Assembly: GCA_963799415.1 (NCBI GenBank)
Contig: CAWCXI010000017.1
Location: 62,001 to 126,000 of the forward strand
DNA from: JAMXLO01 sp963799415
GTDB lineage: Bacteria; Pseudomonadota; Alphaproteobacteria; Acetobacterales; Acetobacteraceae
Direction: 5' to 3'
DNA length: 64,000 bases
Shown here: positions 56,941-64,000 of the stretch, in pieces
How the letters are laid out: each line of letters opens with the position of its first letter
How positions within the stretch are numbered: position 1 is the first letter of the stretch
Notes under the pieces: generated by a model
Seen by the model: the letters and a program-made list of their open reading frames with translations, nothing else
Told to the model about the DNA's origin: nothing
Database searches by the model: none
Made by a program: the position numbers and the translations under genes

Positions 56941-58151
56941 ATGGGAGGGCTCAAGAGCCGGGGGCATTTTCGCCACGCTGGCAAACTCGGCGCACATGCG
57001 GTGTTCGCCATCGCGATCGCCGCGGCATGGGGGGCTGCGATGACAGGTGAGACGGCCAACGCCGCCGCGGCGGTCGATCAGGCGCCGTACGGCACCACAC
57101 AAGGCGGACAGGCGGTGGAGATCTTCACCCTGACCAATGATCACGGCCTGCGCGTGCGCTTGCTCAGCTATGGCGGCGTGATCACCGAGATTGCTGTGCC
57201 TGACCGGGCGGGACGGGTCGACAACATCGTACTCGGCCTGAGGACGTTGCACGAATACGAGACGCTCAGCGCACATTACGGCGCGATCACCGGGCGCTAC
57301 GCCAATCGCATCGGCGGCGCGCAGTTCACGCTCAATGGTCAGACCTACCATCTGATTGCCAATAATGGCGCCAACACACTGCATGGCGGTCCCAATGCGC
57401 TCGACAAGCAGGTCTGGACGGTGTCGTCCGCGCGGGTGGCGGACGGCGTCGCCGCGACGCTCAGCTATGTCAGCAAGGACGGTGATCAGAACTTTCCGGT
57501 ACGCTGACGACGCACGTGACCTACACGCTGACCAACGACAATGCGCTGCGGATCGACTATCTGGCCAGCACCGACAAGGACACGGTGATCAACTTCACCA
57601 ACCACTCCTATTTCAATTTGGCGGGCAACGGCTCGGGTTCGGTTGCAGAGCAGATGCTGCTGGTGAACGCCGACCGCTACACGCCGGCCGGGCCTGATCA
57701 GATCCCGACTGGAGAACTGGCGCCTGTCGAAGGCACGCCGCTGGATTTCCGGCAGATGATGCCGATCGGCGCCAGGCTGCACAGCGCGTTCCAGCAGCTG
57801 GTTTACGCGCATGGCTACGACCACAACTTTGTGCTGAACCAGCGTCCCGGGGAGAGCATGATTTTTGCCGCGCGCGGCTATGATCCGCGCAGTGGCCGGG
57901 TGATCGACTGTTTCACGACCGAGCCGGCGGTGCAGGTCTATACGAGCAACGGCCTGAATGGTTCCGTGGTTGGCTCATCGGGCACGACGTATCGCCAGAC
58001 TGAGGCGTTCACGCTGGAGACGCAGCATTTTCCCGACAGTCCGAACAAGCCGAATTTTCCGTCGACGGAGTTGAAGCCGGGGCAGGATTTCCATTCGACG
58101 ACGGTATACCGCTTCGCGACGGATGCGCCTTTGCCGCCGCTGCCGCGCTGA
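56941..58151 (+). pseudogene. galM: Frameshifted aldose 1-epimerase (exported)
   Basis: The first frame has a signal-like start and YGGVITEIAVPDRAGRVDNI, ITGRYANRIGGAQFTLNGQT and ANTLHGGPNALDKQVW. One lost base in ccgg near 57497-57500 makes a stop at 57507; the next frame continues LTTHVTYTLTNDNALRIDYL, NFTNHSYFNLAGNGSGSVAE (catalytic His) and HGYDHNFVLNQ to 58151. The corrected protein is about 403 residues. The homopolymer-like site favours an indel. It converts beta- to alpha-aldoses in the periplasm if exported. Confidence 0.88.
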
Positions 58152-58211
58152 TTTGGCCTCCGCCGCACCTCCGCTATAACCACCCGGCCTCGACCACGAA
58201 AGGACCGAACG

Positions 58212-59948
58212 ATGCTGACCAGGCGCTGGGACAAGTCGCGCATGCCGTCGCGCCACGTGACGGTGGGACCCGGCCGCGCGCCGCATCGCAGCTACTACTA
58301 CGCGATGGGGCTGACCGAGGAGGAGATCGACCAGCCCTTCGTCGGCGTCGCCACCTGCTGGAACGAGGCCGCGCCGTGCAACATCGCGCTGTCGCGCCAG
58401 GCGCAATCGGTAAAGAAGGGTGTGAACGAGGCTGGCGGCACGCCGCGCGAATTCACCACCATCACGGTGACCGACGGCATCGCCATGGGGCATCAGGGGA
58501 TGAAGTCCTCGCTGGTGTCGCGCGATCTGATCGCCGACAGCGTGGAACTGACGATGCGCGGGCATTGCTACGATGCGCTGGTCGGGCTGGCGGGCTGCGA
58601 CAAGTCGCTGCCCGGCATGATGATGGCGATGCTGCGGCTCAATGTGCCGAGTGTGTTCATGTATGGCGGATCGATCCTACCTGGCAGGTTCCATGATCGC
58701 GACGTGACCGTGGTGGACGTGTTCGAGGCGGTGGGTCAGCACTCGGCTGGCAAGATGTCAGACGAGGAGCTGCATGAGCTGGAATGCGTCGCGTGTCCGT
58801 CGGCCGGCGCGTGCGGCGGACAGTTCACCGCCAACACCATGGCGATGGTGAGCGAGGCGATCGGCCTCGCATTGCCGGGCTCCGCCGGCGCACCGGCGCC
58901 CTATGAGGATCGCGACCGCTGGGCGGTGGAGTCGGGCCGCGCTGTGATGGCATTGCTCGATAGCCGGTTGCGTCCGCGCGACATCGTCACGCGTGAGGCG
59001 CTGGAGAATGCCGCCGTGGTGGTGGGTGCCACCGGCGGGTCCACCAATGCGGGGCTGCATCTGCCGGCGATGGCGCATGAGGCGGGCATCCGCTTCACCA
59101 TGGATGACGTGGTGGAGATCATGCGGCGCACGCCGTACATCGCCGATCTGAAGCCCGGCGGAAAATACGTCGCGTTCGACGTGCATCGGATCGGTGGCAT
59201 TCCGGTGGTGCTGAAGGCGCTGCTGGATGGCGGGCTACTGCACGGCGACTGCGTGACGGTCACCGGCAAGACCATGGCGGAGAACCTCAAGGACGTGGTG
59301 TTCCCGGTTGACCAGGACGTGGTGTACCCGGTGTCGAAGGCGATCTCGCCGACCGGCGGCGTGGTCGGACTGCGCGGTAACCTGGCGCCGGACGGTGCGA
59401 TCGTGAAGGTCGCCGGGATGGAGCGGGATCAGTTGCGCTTCGAGGGTACCGCTTTGTGCTTCGACTCTGAGGAGGAGGCTTTCGAGGCGGTACGATTGCG
59501 TGCCTACAAGCCAGGCGATGTCATCGTCGTCCGCTATGAAGGCCCCAAGGGCGGCCCCGGGATGCGCGAGATGCTGTCGACGACGGCGGCGATCTATGGG
59601 CAGAGCGAGACCAAGGGCAAGGACGTGGCGCTGATCACCGACGGGCGCTTCTCGGGAGCGACGCGCGGTTTCTGCGTCGGTCATGTCGGGCCGGAGGCGG
59701 CGGTCGGCGGACCGATCGCTCTGCTGCGCAACGGCGACAAAATCGTCATCGACGCCGCGAAGGGCAGCATCGACGTGATGCTGTCGGATGCGGAGCTCGC
59801 GGCACGGCGCGCCGCGTGGCAGCCACGCAAGACCGACTACAATGCGGGCGCGATTTGGAAGTACGCGCAACTGGTGGGTCCGGCGCATCTCGGCGCGGTG
59901 ACGCATCCGGGTGCCTCGGCGGAGACGCACTGCTACGCGGACATCTGA
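58212..59948 (+). CDS. ilvD: Dihydroxy-acid dehydratase
   Basis: This 578-residue [Fe-S] dehydratase of branched-chain amino acid synthesis has VATCWNEAAPCN, GLAGCDKSLPGMMMAMLRLN (cluster Cys), CPSAGACGGQFTANTMAM (cluster Cys), GATGGSTNAGLHLPAMAHEA, and LITDGRFSGATRGFCVGHVG. Length and motifs are complete. Start ATG 58212 agrees with the family. The related sugar dehydratases (EDD) are less likely. Confidence 0.95.
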   Translation: MLTRRWDKSRMPSRHVTVGPGRAPHRSYYYAMGLTEEEIDQPFVGVATCWNEAAPCNIALSRQAQSVKKGVNEAGGTPREFTTITVTDGIAMGHQGMKSSLVSRDLIADSVELTMRGHCYDALVGLAGCDKSLPGMMMAMLRLNVPSVFMYGGSILPGRFHDRDVTVVDVFEAVGQHSAGKMSDEELHELECVACPSAGACGGQFTANTMAMVSEAIGLALPGSAGAPAPYEDRDRWAVESGRAVMALLDSRLRPRDIVTREALENAAVVVGATGGSTNAGLHLPAMAHEAGIRFTMDDVVEIMRRTPYIADLKPGGKYVAFDVHRIGGIPVVLKALLDGGLLHGDCVTVTGKTMAENLKDVVFPVDQDVVYPVSKAISPTGGVVGLRGNLAPDGAIVKVAGMERDQLRFEGTALCFDSEEEAFEAVRLRAYKPGDVIVVRYEGPKGGPGMREMLSTTAAIYGQSETKGKDVALITDGRFSGATRGFCVGHVGPEAAVGGPIALLRNGDKIVIDAAKGSIDVMLSDAELAARRAAWQPRKTDYNAGAIWKYAQLVGPAHLGAVTHPGASAETHCYADI

Positions 59949-60041
59949 TCGGAGCTGCGTGCTGGCGTTGTAACGGTTCGGAACCGCGCGTTACCGCGAG
60001 GTGGGGTAGTTATGGCGACGGCCGTTGCGGGAGTTTGCCTG

Positions 60042-60338
60042 ATGAAGCGAATGATTTTAGCGGGTGCAATCATTTTGCTGACGGCGATCGGCATAGGGAG
60101 CGCTGTTGCGCAGCCGCCGGTTCCGTATGGGCCGGTGCCGCCGCCGCGCTACGAGCCGGTGCCGGCGCCACGTCGCGGCTACTACTGGGAACCGGGCCAC
60201 TGGCATTGGAACGGCTATCGCTACGTTTGGTTTAACGGCCACTATGTGGGCGGTCCGCCTCGCCCCGGCGCATATATTCCAGGTCATTGGCAGTGGAATG
60301 GCGTCCGCTACATATGGATTCCCGCTCACTGGGGATGA
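60042..60338 (+). CDS. Exported YXWGXW-type repeat protein
   Basis: This 98-residue protein has a signal peptide (MILAGAIILLTAIGIGSAVA) and aromatic repeats: RGYYWEPGHWHWNGYRYVWF, AYIPGHWQWNGVRYIWIPAH. The W-x-P-G-H-W pattern recurs at least twice. gggag lies upstream of ATG 60042. It is related in style to the 52-residue lipoprotein at 6700-6858. Function unknown; probably an envelope protein. Confidence 0.75.
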   Translation: MKRMILAGAIILLTAIGIGSAVAQPPVPYGPVPPPRYEPVPAPRRGYYWEPGHWHWNGYRYVWFNGHYVGGPPRPGAYIPGHWQWNGVRYIWIPAHWG

Positions 60339-60361
60339 GCGCAGCGGGGCGTAACTTCAAG

Positions 60362-60421
60362 GAAGACATGGATGCCGACCTGCGTCGGCATGACGCGATA
60401 CGTTTGTCGGCATGACGCGAT
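60362..60421 (+). repeat. GACGTGGAT-type palindromic repeat, copy 4, with partial tandem duplication
   Basis: gaagacatggatgccgacc then tgcgtcggcatgacgcgat; the last 16 bases, gtcggcatgacgcgat, occur again at 60406-60421, 22 bases on. It lies between the convergent PGHW and xthA genes. Confidence 0.7.
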
Positions 60422-60446
60422 GAAGCGGCCGCTCGATTGGCCCAGG

Positions 60447-61217
60447 TCAGTGGAGTTCGACCATGACCGGGACGTGGTCTGATGGCTGCGGCTGGGCGCG
60501 TTCTTCGCGGTCGGGCGCGGCGGCGACCAGGCGTTCGGCGAGCGTGGGCGAGAGCAGCGCGTGGTCGATACGCAGGCCGCTGTCGCGCTGCCAGGCGCCC
60601 GCCTGGTAGTCCCAGAACGTATAGACAGCGCCGTGCGGATGAACCGCTCGGACGGCGTCGGTCAGGCCGTCCCAGAGAAGGCGGCGGAAGCGGGCGCGCG
60701 TTTCCGGCCGGACCAGCGCATCGACGGGTGACAGGGCACCGGGCGCCCGGTCGTCATCGGTCGGGCAAACATTGAAGTCGCCGGCGATCAGGTAGGGGGT
60801 GTCGGCCTCCAGGAGTTCCTCGGCGCGTTCGGCGAGCCGGTCGAGCCAGGCCAGCTTGTAGGCGAAGCCGGCCTCGCCACCCGAGTTTCCGTTGGGCAGG
60901 TAGATGCCGATGATGGTGATGCCGTCCGCCTCGATCTCGATGTAGCGCGACTGGGCGTCGTCCGCCGGCAGACCGGGTAGGGAGCGATGCGTCACGGTGA
61001 ACGGAATACGGGAGAGCACTGCGACGCCGTTGTAGGCCTTCTGCCCCACTGCCTCGGTCTTGTAGCCAAGGCCGTGATAGGCCAGCGCCGGAAACGCCGC
61101 GGCCTCACACTTGATCTCCTGCAGCAGCAGGACGTCAGGCTGGCATTGTTCCAGCCAGCGCGCGACGTGCTTCTCGCGCTGGCGGATCGAGTTGACGTTC
61201 CAGGTGGCGACCTTCAC
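60447..61217 (-). CDS. xthA: Exodeoxyribonuclease III
   Basis: This 256-residue AP endonuclease/exonuclease begins with GTG 61217 (VKVATWNVNSIRQREKHV). It has LLLQEIKCE (catalytic Glu), IGIYLPNG, IAGDFNVCP, IDHALLSPTLAE and PSDHVPVMVEL (catalytic His). It acts in base-excision repair. The GTG overlaps the erpA stop, so the two are coupled. In the raw sequence it is in frame with the 5' half of erpA owing to the frameshift there, making a false long fusion. Confidence 0.93.
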   Translation of the reverse strand: MKVATWNVNSIRQREKHVARWLEQCQPDVLLLQEIKCEAAAFPALAYHGLGYKTEAVGQKAYNGVAVLSRIPFTVTHRSLPGLPADDAQSRYIEIEADGITIIGIYLPNGNSGGEAGFAYKLAWLDRLAERAEELLEADTPYLIAGDFNVCPTDDDRAPGALSPVDALVRPETRARFRRLLWDGLTDAVRAVHPHGAVYTFWDYQAGAWQRDSGLRIDHALLSPTLAERLVAAAPDREERAQPQPSDHVPVMVELH

Positions 61218-61544
61218 TCGACTGAGAAACTCGTGCCGCAGCCGCAGGCCGACTTGGCGTTCGGGTTGCGCACAGCGAAGTGGCTGCCCATCAGCTCGTC
61301 GGTGTAGTCGAGCTCGGAGCCCGCCAGCAGGTCGAGGCTGGCCGGATCCACAAGTACCTGTCGCGCCGGCGCGTTCGATCACCAGGTCGTCGTCCTGCGG
61401 CGTCGCGTCCAGCTCGAAGCGGTACTGGAAGCCGCTGCACCCGCCTGCCAGCACGGCGACGCGCAGGGCGGCGGCGTGGCCTTCGGCGGCGACGATCTCG
61501 GCTATGCGGGCAGCGGCCCGCTCGGTCAGTCCGAACTGTTCCAT
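61214..61544 (-). pseudogene. erpA: Frameshifted iron-sulfur cluster insertion protein ErpA
   Basis: The frame from 61544 reads MEQFGLTERAAARIAEIVAA and GGCSGFQYRFELDATPQDDD with the first cluster Cys. One extra base near 61361 shifts it; the normal end, LVDPASLDLLAGSELDYTDE and then AKSACGCGTSFSVE with the other two Cys, is read in the neighbouring frame, stopping at 61214. The corrected protein is about 109 residues, typical of A-type Fe-S carriers. An alternative start is ATG 61556. It diverges from dgt with 58 bp between starts. Confidence 0.88.
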
Positions 61545-61602
61545 GACTGGTAACATAGGGCGGGATGGCGCCGAATTGAAGCCGGGTGTAATCCCGCCGC
61601 CC

Positions 61603-62763
61603 ATGACGCGTGGTGCCACCCTGGCGGCGTATGCCGTGAATGCCGGCTTGTCGCGAGGGCGGCTGCATCCTGAACCGGACGCGCCGACGCGGTCACCGTT
61701 TCAGCGCGATCGCGACCGCATCATCCACTCGTCGGCCTTCCGCAAGCTGCAATACAAGACCCAGGTGTTCGTCAATCACGAGGGCGACTTCTTCCGCACG
61801 CGGCTGACGCATTCCATCGAGGTGGCGCAGATCGCCCGCTCGATCGCGCGCGAACTGGCGCTGGATGAGGACCTGACCGAGGCGCTGGCGCTGGCCCATG
61901 ACCTTGGGCACCCGCCATTCGGCCATGCCGGGGAGGACGCGCTCAATCTGTCGATGAAGCCGTTCGGCGGCTTTGACCACAACGCGCAGAGCCTTCGCGT
62001 GGTGACGATGCTGGAGAGCCGCTATGCAGGCTGGGATGGGCTGAACCTGACCTGGGAGACGCTGGAAGGCCTGGCCAAGCACAATGGTCCGCTGCGCAAT
62101 CCGCCGGCTTATATCGCCGAGTACAACGAGCGGCACCGGTTGGAGCTTTCGAGCCATGCGGGCGCGGAGGCGCAGGTTGCCTCGCTGGCCGACGATGTCG
62201 CGTATCACAGTCATGATCTGGATGATGGATTGCGGGCGGGGCTGTTCGGGCCGGAGGAGATTGCCCATCTGCCGGTGGTCGGCGAGGCGCTGTCGGCGGC
62301 GCGCATGTCGAGCCTGGATGTTCCGCCACCGCGATTGCGGCACGAGACGATACGGCGGGTGATCGATGTGATGGTCACCGATGTCATAACCGAGACGCGG
62401 CGGCGACTGGACAAGCTGGCACCGCGCGATGTCGATGCGGTGAGGAAGGCGAAGCAAAAGGTGGTGGCGTTCAGTACGCCGATCGCAGAGGCCAATCAGG
62501 TGATCAAGGATTTTCTGAGTGCACGGATGTATCGCCACTGGCGGGTGAACCGGATGACGACGAAGGCGCGGGTGCTGACGAGCGAGCTGTTCCGATTGCT
62601 GCATGCGGATACGTCGCTGCTGCCCGATGACTGGCGTGCGCGGGCAGGGGAGTCGGGGACGCAGCGCGCGGCGGGGCTGGTTGGCGATTACATTGCGGGG
62701 ATGACCGATCGCTACGCGATGGACGAGCACCGGCGGCTGACTGACCTATCGGTGTCGGGGTGA
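61603..62763 (+). CDS. dgt: Deoxyguanosinetriphosphate triphosphohydrolase-like protein
   Basis: This 386-residue HD-domain dNTPase has RDRDRIIHSSAFRKLQYKTQ, the HD pair in LTHSIEVAQIARSIA and ALAHDLGHPPFGHAGEDAL, and DDVAYHSHDLDDGL. It cleaves dNTPs to deoxynucleosides and triphosphate and influences dNTP pools. Start ATG 61603 agrees with the family; the frame stays open upstream over erpA. A repeat separates it from argS. Confidence 0.92.
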   Translation: MTRGATLAAYAVNAGLSRGRLHPEPDAPTRSPFQRDRDRIIHSSAFRKLQYKTQVFVNHEGDFFRTRLTHSIEVAQIARSIARELALDEDLTEALALAHDLGHPPFGHAGEDALNLSMKPFGGFDHNAQSLRVVTMLESRYAGWDGLNLTWETLEGLAKHNGPLRNPPAYIAEYNERHRLELSSHAGAEAQVASLADDVAYHSHDLDDGLRAGLFGPEEIAHLPVVGEALSAARMSSLDVPPPRLRHETIRRVIDVMVTDVITETRRRLDKLAPRDVDAVRKAKQKVVAFSTPIAEANQVIKDFLSARMYRHWRVNRMTTKARVLTSELFRLLHADTSLLPDDWRARAGESGTQRAAGLVGDYIAGMTDRYAMDEHRRLTDLSVSG

Positions 62764-62802
62764 TATCTTTGCCGTCCACGCCTTTGGCAGCCGCGGGCAC
62801 CA

Positions 62803-62837
62803 AAGACGTGGATGGCCGGCACGAGGCCGGCCATGAC
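62803..62837 (+). repeat. GACGTGGAT-type palindromic repeat, copy 5
   Basis: aagacgtggat, then ggccggcacgaggccggcc and atgac. It matches the copy at 15140 in plan and lies in the 88-bp gap between dgt and argS, ending 14 bp before the argS ATG. Confidence 0.75.
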
Positions 62838-62851
62838 GATTGGGGTACAGC

Positions 62852-64000
62852 ATGACTGCCGACGTATATATGCAAATGCGCGATGTGGTGCTGAGCGCGC
62901 TGCCGCCAGCAATTGCATTGAGTGAAGACATCAAGAACCGCATAAACGTCGGACCACCGCGTGATCCATCCCACGGCGACATGACAACGAACGCCGCGAT
63001 GGTCATGGCGACCTATGCCCGCAAGAGTCCGCGCGAACTTGCATCGCTCATCATCGAGGCACTCCGAAAGGATTTACGGCTGACCGATGTCGAAGTCGCC
63101 GGTCCAGGGTTCATCAACATGCGGCTTCGCGCAACGACGTTTCACGCATTGCTGCCCGACATTCTGCGCGTTGGTGAAGGGTACGGCGACAGTGTCATCG
63201 GCAACGGCACACGCATCAATGTCGAATATGTCTCCGCCAATCCCACCGGCCCGATGCATATCGGCCACTGTCGCGGCGCCGTTGTGGGTGATGCGCTCGC
63301 TAATCTGCTCATCAAGGCTGGCTACGACGTCACCAAGGAGTACTACATCAACGATGCTGGCGCGCAGGTCACCGCGCTCGCGTGGGCGGCGTACTGGCGC
63401 TACCTGCAAGCGATCGGCACGCCGCTCAGCGAAGCGGATTTTTCCGACGAAGTGCCCGGCGGTCTGCAATATCGTGGCGAGTATTTGATTTCGATCGGTG
63501 AGCGTCTTGCCGAGCGATACGGTGCATCACTTGCGCAACCGGACGGCGACATCGCGGCGCCGGAAGTCTGGCTCGAGACTGTGCGCGATTTCACTGTCGC
63601 TGAGATGATGCTGGAGATCCGCGAGGATCTGCGTCTGCTTGGCGTTGATCAGGACGTGTTCAGCTCGGAACGCGCGATGATCGAAAGCGGCGCGGTGGAT
63701 GCCTCGATCGAATGGTTGCAACAGCGAGAGCTGATCTACGAAGGCGTGCTCGATCCGCCAAAGGGAAAGACACCAGACGATTGGGAACCGCGGCCGCAGA
63801 CCTTGTTCCGAGCCACGCAATTCGGCGACGATGTCGATCGACCGCTGCGCAAATCAGACGGTTCCAACACGTATTTTGCCAACGACATCGCGTATCACGC
63901 GGACAAGGTGAAGCGCGGCTACGATGTACTGATCGACGTCCTCGGCGCCGACCATGGCGGCTACGTCAAGCGGATGAGTGCGGCGGTGAAGGCACTGTCG
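62852..64000 (+). CDS. argS: Arginine--tRNA ligase (3' end outside window)
   Basis: This is the first 383 residues of a class Ia synthetase. The N-terminal add-1 domain is present (MTADVYMQMRDVVLSALPPA onward, SHGDMTTNAAMVMA), followed by the catalytic VEYVSANPTGPMHIGH at about residues 125-140 and CRGAVVGDALANLL, then YINDAGAQV. The frame is open to the window edge. gggg lies about seven bases before the ATG. It may be cotranscribed with dgt. Confidence 0.94.
   Translation, partial: MTADVYMQMRDVVLSALPPAIALSEDIKNRINVGPPRDPSHGDMTTNAAMVMATYARKSPRELASLIIEALRKDLRLTDVEVAGPGFINMRLRATTFHALLPDILRVGEGYGDSVIGNGTRINVEYVSANPTGPMHIGHCRGAVVGDALANLLIKAGYDVTKEYYINDAGAQVTALAWAAYWRYLQAIGTPLSEADFSDEVPGGLQYRGEYLISIGERLAERYGASLAQPDGDIAAPEVWLETVRDFTVAEMMLEIREDLRLLGVDQDVFSSERAMIESGAVDASIEWLQQRELIYEGVLDPPKGKTPDDWEPRPQTLFRATQFGDDVDRPLRKSDGSNTYFANDIAYHADKVKRGYDVLIDVLGADHGGYVKRMSAAVKALS

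Noticed and set aside
60447..61619. Apparent fusion of an Fe-S carrier with exonuclease III
   Set aside because: The fusion is produced by the frameshift in erpA. The normal erpA end is present in the next frame and its stop overlaps the xthA GTG.

Overview
The window is high-GC, densely coded chromosomal DNA from an alphaproteobacterium, most likely Rhodospirillales/Acetobacteraceae. The main supports are the gene order pcm - tolC family - popZ (DUF2497) - valS, the recG / sdhE - mfd arrangement, a dgt - argS pair, and the general gene content; the family-level placement is inference from memory of such orders. There is no phage, plasmid, insertion sequence, transposase, integrase or CRISPR array. 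The window reads as ordinary core and accessory metabolism, with intergenic palindromic repeats as the main non-genic structure.

Layout. 1-2911: an AhpD-like gene fragment diverges from a luciferase-like flavin oxidoreductase, which runs into a degraded remnant of a metallo-beta-lactamase-fold hydrolase; then a Tat-exported oxalate-decarboxylase-type bicupin. 3030-6858 (minus): M20 amidohydrolase (frameshifted), tag, an oligopeptide-type binding protein and a 52-residue lipoprotein. 6985-8303 (plus): pdxY and a NUDIX hydrolase. 8307-11848: a sulfur-flavoured group with a MetE-like methyltransferase and D-cysteine desulfhydrase on minus, diverging from msrP and a small membrane protein. 11924-15083: class-B acid phosphatase lipoprotein (frameshifted) and a PQQ-like beta-propeller. 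15356-18222: membrane-anchored metallophosphoesterase and an AI-2E family permease. 18442-23409 (minus): a Gld-type ABC transporter operon (ATPase, permease, GldG-like, DUF4340) ending in a NUDIX gene. 23549-25422: class II aldolase and a short homogentisate-dioxygenase-like gene. 25720-31584: recG diverging from sdhE-mfd. 31698-38836: FrnE/DsbA-like, GST, a PAS protein with a zinc-knuckle-like tail, yjbQ (frameshifted), a PaaE-like reductase, dmeF, a second orphan binding protein and an SMP-30 lactonase. 38839-43709: glycine-zipper lipoprotein, otsA, a GT4 glycosyltransferase, small unknowns, a hairpin-rich stretch and a frameshifted unknown protein. 43847-50383: tRNA-Cys, pcm, tolC, popZ, valS, tauE. 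50385-64000: linear amide hydrolase, TPP enzyme (frameshifted), membrane protein, pdxA, GST, VOC protein, unknown, galM (frameshifted), ilvD, a PGHW protein, xthA, erpA (frameshifted), dgt and the 5' part of argS.

Two themes stand out. First, a C/G-rich palindromic repeat occurs seven times. At five copies its G-rich arm lies at Shine-Dalgarno distance from the next start codon (tag, acid phosphatase, ABC permease, mfd, tauE). At two places the coding end of a gene (NUDIX, sdhE) runs into the repeat, so the protein tail is repeat-encoded. A second repeat family, with a GACGTGGAT-like head and a palindrome, sits mostly at gene ends. Second, nine genes or gene remnants are broken by single-base shifts, eight of them in otherwise full-length genes, several in housekeeping families. 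This pattern fits residual assembly indels better than mass pseudogenisation, and broken genes should be read with that in mind.
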